A stretch of DNA of 34,572 bases, taken from NCBI GenBank assembly GCA_031280885.1, contig JAITGD010000008.1, positions 1 to 34,572 of the forward strand, read 5' to 3'. The position numbers and the translations under genes were made by a program. This document shows, piece by piece, positions 7,852 through 14,309 of the stretch. This DNA is from Prevotellaceae bacterium. GTDB taxonomy: Bacteria > Bacteroidota > Bacteroidia > Bacteroidales > UBA932. The notes below the pieces were generated by a model. The model was given only the letters and a program-made list of their open reading frames with translations, had not been told where the DNA came from and ran no database searches. The first letter of the stretch is position 1, and each line of letters starts with the position of its first letter.

Positions 7852-8970
7852 CTATTGTAATGCCTGATCCCAGTCCTTCCAGATAACGTCGTAGCCCTGG
7901 CTCCTGACTGCGCCGACTACCTCCGACGGAGAGCGATCGTCGGAAACAGCAAACTGTTCCAGCTCGCTACGATATACAGCATAGCCTCCCGGATCTGTCT
8001 TTGAGCCGGCGCTCATGGATGTGATTCCCAAAGTCGTCATCCGATCACGAAAAACATGATCTTCGCGGGTGGACAAAGCCATCTCAACGTCGTGATCAAA
8101 GATGCGGAAGGCGAATATCAACTGCGCAAGCTCCCGCTCTGTCATTATGACGTTGGGACGAAAGGCTTCGCCCTCGTGAGGTCGCATGCGCGGAAATGAA
8201 ATGGAATATTTCGTCTTCCAATATCGCTTCTGCATGTAACGAAGATGCAGCGCCAGCATAGCCGCGTCTGTACGCCAATCCTCCAAACCTATCAGCACTC
8301 CCAAGCCTATCTTATGTACGCCGGCGCGTCCCATGCGGTCGAAGGCGTCGAGACGGTGATTGAAATCCGACTTAACTCCCTTCGGATGATACAGCTTATA
8401 GTTATTTCTGTGATACGTCTCTTGATAACAATACACTGCATTCATGCCGGAGCAAGCCAAACGACGATATTCCTCCTCCGATAATGGCTGTACCTCTATC
8501 GAAATCGAGGCAAAGTGCTGGCGTACTAATTTGATGGCGTTCTCGATGTAATCGACGCCGGCTTTATGTGGATTCTCGCCTGTTACGAGAAGAATGTGCT
8601 GAAAATCGCCAATGGATTTGATGGCCTCGACTTCGTTCAGTATCTGCTCGTCGGTAAGTATTATGCGGCGGATTGCATTGTTCCGATTAAAACCACAGTA
8701 AATACAATGATTCACACATGAATTTGTCAGATAAAGAGGTACATAAAACTGTATCGTCTTTCCGAAACGCTGTCGTGTATATAGTTGGCTCATCGCTGCC
8801 ATCCGCTCTAAATATCCGCTTGCGGCAGGAGAAATAAGCGCCATAAAATCGTCCGTAGTAAGTTGCCGACGATTATTCAGCGCAGCAAGAACGTCCGACT
8901 CAGTTTTATTATATATGACCGTGCCGATTTCATTCCAATCATATTTATCGATTATTTCGGTATAAACCAT
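7852..8970 (-). CDS. thiH: 2-iminoacetate synthase (tyrosine lyase)
   Basis: A 372-residue radical SAM enzyme that cleaves tyrosine to dehydroglycine, the glycine-derived precursor of the thiamine thiazole. The radical SAM motif is SCVNHCIYCGF (Cys 85, 89 and 92), followed by the HILLVTGENPHKAG segment typical of ThiH. It is the last gene of the thiamine operon, three bases after the thiG stop, and presumably acts together with ThiG. The use of ThiH rather than glycine oxidase ThiO fits an anaerobe. Confidence 0.95.
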   Translation of the reverse strand: MVYTEIIDKYDWNEIGTVIYNKTESDVLAALNNRRQLTTDDFMALISPAASGYLERMAAMSQLYTRQRFGKTIQFYVPLYLTNSCVNHCIYCGFNRNNAIRRIILTDEQILNEVEAIKSIGDFQHILLVTGENPHKAGVDYIENAIKLVRQHFASISIEVQPLSEEEYRRLACSGMNAVYCYQETYHRNNYKLYHPKGVKSDFNHRLDAFDRMGRAGVHKIGLGVLIGLEDWRTDAAMLALHLRYMQKRYWKTKYSISFPRMRPHEGEAFRPNVIMTERELAQLIFAFRIFDHDVEMALSTREDHVFRDRMTTLGITSMSAGSKTDPGGYAVYRSELEQFAVSDDRSPSEVVGAVRSQGYDVIWKDWDQALQ

Positions 8971-8973
8971 CTT

Positions 8974-9744
8974 TTATAGTAGAAATGAAGTCAATGGACT
9001 GCTTGCTTCGGCTACGTCCAACTTACTTGCGGGAACTGATTCGTAGGCCATGCGTCCGGCTTGCACAGCCTTATGGAAGGCTTCGGCCATAGCCACAGGA
9101 TTTCCGGCGGCTGCTATCGCTGTATTTATCAGAACCGCATCGGCGCCAAGCTCCATTGCTTCAGATGCGTGCGAAGGCAAACCTATTCCGGCGTCTATAA
9201 TAACAGGTACTCGACTCTGCTCAATAATTATCTCCAACAAATCTCTTGTGCGCAGACCCTTATTCGTTCCTATCGGAGCGCCAAGAGGCATTACCGTAGC
9301 TGCGCCAGCTTCTTCCAGCAGCTTACACAATACCGGATCGGCCTGTATGTACGGCAGTACAACGAATCCCTCCGAAGCAAGTTGCTCGGTTGCTCGCAGA
9401 GTTTCTATCGGATCAGGCAAAAGATAGCGAGGGTCGGGATGTATTTCTAACTTCAACCAATTAGTTTCAAAAGCCTCACGCGAGATATGCGCCGCCAAAA
9501 TAGCTTCGCTTGCGTTTCGCGCCCCTGAAGTATTTGGCAATAACCTCACTCCAGCACGGCGAACATAAGTTAGCATATCATCATTAGGCTTATTCATGTC
9601 CACGCGCTTCATTGCTAAGGTAACCATCTCGGTACGAGAGGCCTTTATAGCTGCGCTCATCAACTCGTTTGAACCAAATTTGCCTGTGCCAAGAAAAAGC
9701 CGTGATGTAAACTCCTGTCCTGCTATGGTTAATTTATTCTTCAT
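8974..9744 (-). CDS. thiG: Thiazole synthase
   Basis: A 256-residue TIM-barrel enzyme that condenses 1-deoxyxylulose 5-phosphate, dehydroglycine and ThiS thiocarboxylate into the thiazole phosphate. It shows FLGTGKFGS at the N-terminus, [13 protein letters not shown], the Schiff-base Lys in [10 protein letters not shown] (K98), [12 protein letters not shown] and [29 protein letters not shown]-type barrel ends. Its start overlaps the thiE stop by 11 bases, and thiH follows directly, indicating translational coupling. Confidence 0.97.
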   Translation of the reverse strand: MKNKLTIAGQEFTSRLFLGTGKFGSNELMSAAIKASRTEMVTLAMKRVDMNKPNDDMLTYVRRAGVRLLPNTSGARNASEAILAAHISREAFETNWLKLEIHPDPRYLLPDPIETLRATEQLASEGFVVLPYIQADPVLCKLLEEAGAATVMPLGAPIGTNKGLRTRDLLEIIIEQSRVPVIIDAGIGLPSHASEAMELGADAVLINTAIAAAGNPVAMAEAFHKAVQAGRMAYESVPASKLDVAEASSPLTSFLL

Positions 9745-10372
9745 TACATATTATTTTTATGATTTTCCTCACCTCTTCCTTTGGATTTACAGAATTCAAT
9801 ATTGATGAGGACATTGCAACTCCCGATACACCCAGACGCATTATTGAAGCTACCTCGTCGGAAGTGATTCCGCCGATTGCAATTAGTGGTATGTCAATCT
9901 GATGCTCGCGACAAAGACCGATGATTCTACTGTATCCGTCGGAGCCTAAAATCGGCGACAGATTCTGCTTAGTATTAGTGAATCGAAATGGACCAAGTCC
10001 AATATAATCAACACCATCATTATAAAGCCGCCGAATATCGTCGAAAGTATTTGCTGTGCCTCCTATGACAAAGCCGCTGCCAAGAATTGCACGCGCCTCC
10101 GATGGCTGCATATCTAACTTCCCAAGATGCACACCTTTAGCTCCTATACGCGCACATACTTCCACTCGGTCGTTGATGTAAAGATCGGCGCCATAGTCGT
10201 CGCAAAGTTTTTTAACTTCTCGCGCTGTACTTTCAAACTCATCCGAAGATAGTGCATCCTTCATTCTGAACTGTATTTGACGGCATCCGCCGGCGAGAGC
10301 TATCTCTGCCGACTGTAAATAGCCGAATCGCTCGCTTCGATGAGTAATAAATAGTAGTCCTTTTATAACCAT
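9734..10372 (-). CDS. thiE: Thiamine-phosphate synthase (canonical copy)
   Basis: A 212-residue TIM-barrel enzyme joining HMP pyrophosphate and thiazole phosphate to give thiamine phosphate. All expected motifs are present: [53 protein letters not shown] and [10 protein letters not shown]. Of the two ThiE-like genes here this one has the complete active-site set. It overlaps the upstream paralogue by 10 bases and thiG by 11. Confidence 0.95.
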   Translation of the reverse strand: MVIKGLLFITHRSERFGYLQSAEIALAGGCRQIQFRMKDALSSDEFESTAREVKKLCDDYGADLYINDRVEVCARIGAKGVHLGKLDMQPSEARAILGSGFVIGGTANTFDDIRRLYNDGVDYIGLGPFRFTNTKQNLSPILGSDGYSRIIGLCREHQIDIPLIAIGGITSDEVASIMRLGVSGVAMSSSILNSVNPKEEVRKIIKIICNEE

Positions 10373-11004
10373 ATACAGCTCGACTTAAGTGCTTCGTAGC
10401 GTCTTCGTAGTTCGGTATAACTTTTATCAATAAAAAATTGATTCCATATAGCGCCTAGTACAGCTATACCGCCAAATCCACATTCCCGTATTGTGTACAC
10501 ATTTTCCTGGGTAATCCCGCCCAAAGCTATTATACGCTCATTGATAACTTTCCTGTTCTTAGCACGCATAAGTCTGTCGATTGGAAAAGCGCTACGGTAT
10601 CCGGGTTTTGAAATACTGTCGAAAATAGGACTTAAAAACAGATAATCATACTCCTTCGATATTAAAACTTCTTTAAGCGAATGACACGAGCGACTAATTG
10701 TTAGTCCCTCTCTTACTTTATGATTATATCCGTTTCTATCATTAAGATGAATCCCGCCTATGTTAAACTCATTTGCAAGCTCATAATGGTCGTGTAAAAC
10801 AATCTGGGGACGTAAACTTTCATGGATTTTACCTATAAGAGATCTGACTTCGTCAATAGAAGACTTCGGTTTACGTATGTGCAAAATTTTAAGCCCTCGA
10901 ATAAGCAAAAAATTAAGAATCGCAGATTCGTCGCTGAAAAAAGTATCATGTGTTATAACAATCAACTTTATTCTTCTTATCTTAGGTTTCTTTACTTTAC
11001 CCAC
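10363..11004 (-). CDS. Second ThiE/TenI-like protein of the thiamine operon
   Basis: A 213-residue ThiE/TenI-fold protein that differs from the canonical copy. It has LHIRKPKSSIDE, IVLHDHYELANEF, IGGIHLNDRN, LFLSPIFDSISKPGYRS and IIALGGIT, but lacks the INDR and GPFxxTxTK motifs. By analogy with Bacteroidetes operons that carry two such genes, it may be a thiazole tautomerase (TenI-like) or a divergent thiamine-phosphate synthase. The start is a GTG at 11004 that overlaps the end of thiS by 8 bases; a TTG fourteen codons on (LIVITHD, the usual N-terminal strand of the family) is an alternative. Function is less certain than for the neighbouring genes. Confidence 0.85.
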   Translation of the reverse strand: MGKVKKPKIRRIKLIVITHDTFFSDESAILNFLLIRGLKILHIRKPKSSIDEVRSLIGKIHESLRPQIVLHDHYELANEFNIGGIHLNDRNGYNHKVREGLTISRSCHSLKEVLISKEYDYLFLSPIFDSISKPGYRSAFPIDRLMRAKNRKVINERIIALGGITQENVYTIRECGFGGIAVLGAIWNQFFIDKSYTELRRRYEALKSSCIWL

Positions 11005-11197
11005 CTGAAACCGCTTGAAGCATTATAATTTCCATTCCGTCTTTGGCTATAATATTTTCCCATTTGCCGCGTCCAATAATGCGATCCTCTATAATCATTA
11101 CTATTCCATCAGTCGGAAGTCCGTTACGGATTACAAGTTCGAGCAGAGTCATCTGTTCCTCTATTTCAAACTCCTTTGCATTGATTTTTACTGTCAT
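10997..11197 (-). CDS. thiS: Sulfur carrier protein ThiS
   Basis: A 66-residue ubiquitin-like protein ending in the required Gly-Gly (QAVSGG), which is thiocarboxylated to carry sulfur to ThiG. MTVKINAKEFEIEE and the LLELV helix are typical. The adenylating enzyme ThiF that activates this tail is not encoded in the window. It lies 24 bases after thiD and its stop is inside the start region of the ThiE-like gene. Confidence 0.95.
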   Translation of the reverse strand: MTVKINAKEFEIEEQMTLLELVIRNGLPTDGIVMIIEDRIIGRGKWENIIAKDGMEIIMLQAVSGG

Positions 11198-11221
11198 GTT
11201 TATTATATTTTTAAAGGTTTA

Positions 11222-12043
11222 TTATTTCCAATACTTATAAAAATGATGTATAGGGCCATTACCCTTGCCGATGGTATAATACGCTCCGTCGAAGATTGCC
11301 ATATTTACATAGTCCTTCGCTTTTCGCACAGCCCAGTCAAGAGAAAGTCCATGAGTAAGATATGCAGCTATTGCCGACGAAAGCGTGCAGCCTGTGCCAT
11401 GTGTATTTTTAGTGTCGATACGCATGAATCTCAACTCAATTATTTCGTCAGTCTCCGCATTATAAAATACATCCGCAGAATCTTTTTCCTCCAAATGTCC
11501 GGCTTTTAGCAGAACCGACACTTTTTTATCCATCGATAAATCGCGAACTACATCTATCAAATCTTTGTGGCAGCTTATTTTACATCCAAGCAGCACCTCC
11601 GCTTCCGGTATATTCGGCGTAATCACTCGTACCGATGGTATTAACTCCTTTCGGAGTGTCTCAATAGCATCATCGCGAAGCAGTCTATCGCCCGAAGTAG
11701 CCACCATAACAGGGTCAAGCACAGTGTTCACTATTTTATAAGGAGCTATGGCATGTTTTACCGCAAGTATCAACTCCGATGAATGTAGCATACCAATCTT
11801 TATTGCGTCGGCTCCTATATCGTCGAGTACTGAATGTATCTGTCCTGTAACGAAATCCACAGGAATTTCATGTATCCCTGTTACACCCTGAGTATTTTCG
11901 TCCACCACCGCCACTATCGCCGATGCGCCATAACATTCGCATGCAGCAATGGTTTTCAGGTCGGCCTGTATTCCGGCGCCTCCGCTTGGGTCGCTGCCGG
12001 CAATTGTCAGCACTCGTCTATAATGTCTCTTCATATCTTCCAT
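11222..12043 (-). CDS. thiD: Hydroxymethylpyrimidine (phosphate) kinase
   Basis: A 273-residue ribokinase-family enzyme that phosphorylates HMP and HMP-P to the pyrophosphate used by ThiE. Signature stretches are LTIAGSDPSGGAGIQADLKT at the N-terminus, the MLHSSELI region, LDPVMVATSGDRLL, TPNIPEAEVLLG and the anion-hole TKNTHGTGCTLSSAIAAYL. The ATG overlaps the end of tenA by 13 bases. An internal ATG three codons on is an equally possible start. Confidence 0.95.
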   Translation of the reverse strand: MEDMKRHYRRVLTIAGSDPSGGAGIQADLKTIAACECYGASAIVAVVDENTQGVTGIHEIPVDFVTGQIHSVLDDIGADAIKIGMLHSSELILAVKHAIAPYKIVNTVLDPVMVATSGDRLLRDDAIETLRKELIPSVRVITPNIPEAEVLLGCKISCHKDLIDVVRDLSMDKKVSVLLKAGHLEEKDSADVFYNAETDEIIELRFMRIDTKNTHGTGCTLSSAIAAYLTHGLSLDWAVRKAKDYVNMAIFDGAYYTIGKGNGPIHHFYKYWK

Positions 12044-12687
12044 GTTTCAAGATTGTAAGCGCTCTCCCAGAACATCCATTCCATACGCGAACATGTAATA
12101 AAAGCTTCGGTCATCTCTGCTCGGCGCTCTTCGGATGATCTTTCGGCAAGGGCGTCGCAAATGTCGATAGCCTTATATACTGATTGCGCATATTCCTCAC
12201 CTCCATAAGTTTCTATCCATGCACGATAAGGATTATCGGCCAATTTTGCTTCAGCCTTTATATAATTACCTACTTCCATGTAAATCCAAAAGCAGGGTAG
12301 CACGGCTGCCATTGTTACTTCTACCGGAGCATTAGTCATACGAAGCAGATATGAGGTATAAAGCAGACATGAAGGCGATTGAGGTATTTTGATTTCTCTG
12401 TTTATTCCATACTGATTGAAGAAAGCCTCATGCAAAGCTGCTTCGACGGCGATACTTTCTGATGCAAAACCTAACATCATAGCTCTTTGAGCAGGCTCGT
12501 CGAGTTTTGAAGCTATCGCTGCTAAAGATTTGCCGAAATCAACCAGATACAGAGCATCTTGCTGTATATAAAAGATGAATCTTTCCTTACTGAGAGACCC
12601 TCTAATAAGCTCGCTTATGAAGGTCGATTTCAGTGTTTTATCATAAATATCGGATATTGAATCCCACGCATTTTTACTCCACTTCAT
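12031..12687 (-). CDS. tenA: TenA-family thiaminase II / aminopyrimidine aminohydrolase
   Basis: A 218-residue helical TenA protein. In other bacteria TenA hydrolyses aminopyrimidine breakdown products of thiamine to regenerate HMP. Family features are the N-terminal FISELIRGSL..ERFIFYIQQDALYL stretch, a central helix pair with SCLLYTSYLLRM, LPCFWIYMEVG, and WIETYGGEEY near the end. The ATG at 12687 gives the usual N-terminus MKWSKNAWDSI. The ORF-track start is a GTG at 12768 inside the leader and is rejected. It is the first gene of the thiamine operon, suggesting HMP salvage is a main input. Confidence 0.9.
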   Translation of the reverse strand: MKWSKNAWDSISDIYDKTLKSTFISELIRGSLSKERFIFYIQQDALYLVDFGKSLAAIASKLDEPAQRAMMLGFASESIAVEAALHEAFFNQYGINREIKIPQSPSCLLYTSYLLRMTNAPVEVTMAAVLPCFWIYMEVGNYIKAEAKLADNPYRAWIETYGGEEYAQSVYKAIDICDALAERSSEERRAEMTEAFITCSRMEWMFWESAYNLETWKI

Positions 12688-12699
12688 ACTATATACTAT

Positions 12700-12786
12700 C
12701 TTTATCCTTCCACATAATTCGCTGTACATCAGCCGTGAGTATTTAATCTCATGCTCTTTTGTCAGCACCTTTTAATACTATATACA
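12700..12786 (-). promoter_or_regulatory. Candidate divergent TPP riboswitch in the tenA leader
   Basis: Between the -7 box (12814-12821) and the tenA ATG (12687) is an untranslated leader of about 120 nt. Reading the minus strand, TPP-riboswitch-like blocks occur in the right order: AAGGTGCT, a small GCT/AGC stem in place of P3, TGAGAT (the pyrimidine-binding J3/2 consensus is CTGAGA), ATACTC (ATACCC), GGCTGAT (ACCTGAT), an ACA/TGT stem-loop with AATTA (P5 and its TAAT loop) and AAGGATAA (TAGGGAA). Several pairs of P2 and P4 are imperfect, so it may be divergent, decayed or chance. Context (thiamine operon, suitable leader length) favours a real element. An 11-base direct repeat, ATACTATATAC on the plus strand, flanks it at 12686 and 12775 and includes the start codon. 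Confidence 0.4.
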
Positions 12787-12813
12787 CTACAAAAAGTGTG
12801 CCTAACTGCACTG

Positions 12814-12821
12814 CAAAGATA
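12814..12821 (-). promoter_or_regulatory. -7 promoter box (TATCTTTG) of the thiamine operon
   Basis: TATCTTTG on the minus strand, about 127 bases before the tenA ATG. It places the transcription start near 12807 and defines the long leader that holds the candidate riboswitch. Confidence 0.6.
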
Positions 12822-12835
12822 ATACTTTTTTTGGA

Positions 12836-12900
12836 CTTTTAGACTTTTGGACACTTGGACTTTATTAGACTTTTGGACTTTTAGACTTTTGGATTGTTAG
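12836..12900. repeat. GGACTTTT / AGACTTTT microrepeat tract
   Basis: About six or seven degenerate copies of a ~10-base unit, TTGGACTTTT or TTAGACTTTT. The tract ends in GTTAGATGTATGTGTTATTTT, nearly the same tail as the tract at 15943-16022. Confidence 0.75.
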
Positions 12901-12934
12901 ATGTATGTGTTATTTTTATAGATAGACGTATTTC

Positions 12935-12982
12935 AGCAGACTGAAGCCTATGGTTAATAAAGTGTCGTCCCTGCGTGACTTT
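12935..12982 (+). repeat. REP-like unit, copy 1 (degenerate)
   Basis: A degenerate GGCTNAAGCCTAYGG stem, then TTAATAAAGTGTCGTCCCTG and CGTGACTTT. It has the same order as the intact copy at 13007. Confidence 0.75.
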
Positions 12983-13006
12983 GTAGAGTAGCAGTGTATT
13001 GTCGAT

Positions 13007-13055
13007 CCGTAGGCTAAAGCCTACGGTTAATAAAGTGTCGTCCCTGCGGGACTTT
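13007..13055 (+). repeat. REP-like unit, copy 2 (intact)
   Basis: A perfect stem, CCGTAGGCTAAAGCCTACGG, is followed by TTAATAAAGTGTCG and TCCCTGCGGGACTTT, the second of which can pair with its neighbouring copies. This is the clearest reference unit of the family in the window. Confidence 0.85.
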
Positions 13056-13171
13056 TTATTTATATGGTATGCGTATTATATTGATATTGTACACAATGCC
13101 TCTACGCGACAGAATATGATTGCATATATACTTAACGCGCAATGCACATACAACAAAATACTATACCGATA

Positions 13172-13220
13172 AAAGTCCCGCAGGGACGACACTTTATTAA
13201 CCGTAGGCTTTAGCCTACGG
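13172..13220 (-). repeat. REP-like unit, copy 3 (intact, reverse orientation)
   Basis: The exact reverse-orientation counterpart of the copy at 13007, running AAAGTCCCGCAGGGACGACA then TTAACCGTAGGCTTTAGCC. With copy 2 it forms a large inverted pair. Confidence 0.85.
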
Positions 13221-13244
13221 ATATGATATGAACCAATAAAATAT

Positions 13245-13322
13245 AAGTCACGCAGGGACGACACTTAATTTATATTGTATAATTTGATAGTAGATTTAAG
13301 TGTTGTCCCTGCTTGACTTTTT
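13245..13322. repeat. Two partial REP-like units in inverted orientation
   Basis: AAGTCACGCAGGGACGACACTT (13245 onward, reverse) and AAGTGTTGTCCCTGCTTGACTT (ending about 13321, forward) are degenerate half-units facing each other over an AT-rich loop. Confidence 0.7.
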
Positions 13323-13550
13323 TCGATATGGTATTTTGTCGTATGTGCGTTACGCTCAACGCCACTATGTAATCATATTTCGTCGCGTAGGGGCGTTGCG
13401 CGCAACGCCCATACAATGAAAATATAATACTAAAAAATATAATCACCATAAAATTGTATAAATTCTGTTTACCCGCATAAAATTAATACCTTCCGAAATA
13501 TTTATCAACATTTGTTGATAAGTTTTTGGTTGGATTTGAGAAAATATAAC

Positions 13551-13558
13551 TATATTTG
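13551..13558 (+). promoter_or_regulatory. -7 promoter box (TATATTTG) before the 42-bp repeat ORF
   Basis: TATATTTG with a TTTG 22 bases upstream (13525-13528), close to the -33/-7 spacing of Bacteroidetes promoters. The ATG at 13594 is 35 bases downstream of the box. Confidence 0.6.
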
Positions 13559-13593
13559 CAGCCTAATACAAGACTAAAAATAGTATGTAAATT

Positions 13594-14268
13594 ATGATGA
13601 TTGATAGAAAATATAAACAGAATGATTGGCATAAAGCGGTGAAAATCTGCATCTACTATTTCAGCTTCCTTGCTGGTTCGAGGCTATGCCAAAGCTTTTC
13701 GAGATGCTTCAAAAGTACATCGAAATCGAGGTTTTCTGCTTTCGGCAGCATCAAATATATACTGATTTACTCGGTTAAACTCATAAGATCGAATAAAAGT
13801 AAGATCAAAAAAAGAGCAATAAATAAGTCGAATCCTATAAATCTATATGTTTCCGAAAGGAAATATCCTCTGAAAATGCTTTTGTATGCCATACGTAACA
13901 GCGCCGCAATCGTTGGCACGGTTATGTATGGCATACGCGGCGGCGTCAAATCCGTCGAGAAGGTAATGTATAGCATACATGATTGTGCCAAATCTACGGG
14001 AACACCTTTGTATAGCGTACGCGACTGTGCCGAATTTGTTGGGAGACTTTTATATGGTATATGTTGCTGTGCCTACGCTATCGGGAGACCTTTGTATAGC
14101 TTACATTACTGCGCCGAATCTGTCGGGAGACCTTTGTATGGCATACGCGACTGTGCCAAGTTTGTCGGGATACCTCTGTATAGCGTACGCGACTGCACCG
14201 ACGCTATCGGTAGCCCTCTGTATGGCATACACGACTGCTCCAAAATTTTTCGGCATACATATATATAA
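13594..14268 (+). CDS. Uncertain protein: basic N-terminus plus nine 14-aa tandem repeats
   Basis: An open frame of 224 codons with its own promoter. Residues 1-96 are basic and Cys/Ser-rich with no recognised domain. Residues about 97-222 are nine 14-residue repeats, LYGIRDCAKFVGxP in consensus. The repeat period is exactly 42 bases, so the frame is never broken. Several changes between units are silent or conservative in this frame (tgt/tgc for Cys, ttg/tta/ctg for Leu, ata/gta/tta, ggg/ggt/gga for Gly). However, a second frame (LCIAYATVPNLSGD repeats) also shows silent changes at Pro, Leu and Ala over most units but is stopped at 13964, and the minus strand is open too. So it may instead be a DNA- or RNA-level repeat. 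I do not recognise the protein. The next gene begins 41 bases after its stop and is probably on the same transcript. Confidence 0.4.
   Translation: MMIDRKYKQNDWHKAVKICIYYFSFLAGSRLCQSFSRCFKSTSKSRFSAFGSIKYILIYSVKLIRSNKSKIKKRAINKSNPINLYVSERKYPLKMLLYAIRNSAAIVGTVMYGIRGGVKSVEKVMYSIHDCAKSTGTPLYSVRDCAEFVGRLLYGICCCAYAIGRPLYSLHYCAESVGRPLYGIRDCAKFVGIPLYSVRDCTDAIGSPLYGIHDCSKIFRHTYI
13882..14260. repeat. Nine exact-period 42-bp tandem repeats
   Basis: The TGTATGGCATAC-like core starts at 13883, 13925, 13967, 14009, 14051, 14093, 14135, 14177 and 14219, every 42 bases without a slip. Units are diverged from each other but keep TAT-R-GC-ATACGCGACTGTGCC and GTCGGGAGACCT blocks. There are no unique spacers, so it is not CRISPR. 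Confidence 0.92.
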
Positions 14269-14309
14269 CATATTATACTATATTTAATAATTTCATAATA
14301 CATTTAAAT

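Larger units (their letters stand above)
13098..13395. repeat. Long imperfect inverted repeat (arms 13098-13161 and 13333-13395)
   Basis: The left arm begins GCCTCTACGCGACAGAATAT. The reverse complement of the right arm begins GCCCCTACGCGACGAAATAT and stays alignable for about 63 bases at roughly 75-80% identity by eye. The arms enclose REP-like copies 3 to 5, as if the whole block were a compound element. The right arm runs into a perfect 20-bp palindrome at 13391-13410, GGGCGTTGCGCGCAACGCCC. Confidence 0.65.
12688..13593. other. Gene-free region: thiamine leader plus repeat nest
   Basis: No supported gene is seen. From left to right it holds the thiamine operon leader and promoter, a GGACTTTT-type microrepeat tract (12836-12900), five REP-like palindromic units in both orientations (12935-13322), a long imperfect inverted repeat (13098-13161 with 13333-13395), a 20-bp palindrome (13391-13410) and the promoter of the 42-bp repeat ORF. 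The minus-strand ORF 13076-13264 is a translation of repeat DNA. Confidence 0.75.

Noticed and set aside
11015-11509. Plus-strand ORF 164 aa over thiS/thiD
   Set aside because: Shadow frame of well-supported thiamine genes on the other strand; no family resemblance.
12688-12768. ORF-track start of tenA at 12768
   Set aside because: It is a GTG inside the leader; family alignment from memory favours MKWSKNAW at 12687.
13076-13264. Minus-strand ORF 62 aa (MSSLRDLYFIGS...) and the similar 28373-28615 ORF (MPSLRDFGED...)
   Set aside because: Both are read-throughs of the REP-like palindromes; the shared SLRDF and KPTVNK strings come from the repeat DNA.
13883-14260. CRISPR array
   Set aside because: Units are contiguous with no unique spacers, are diverged from each other, and no cas genes are present.
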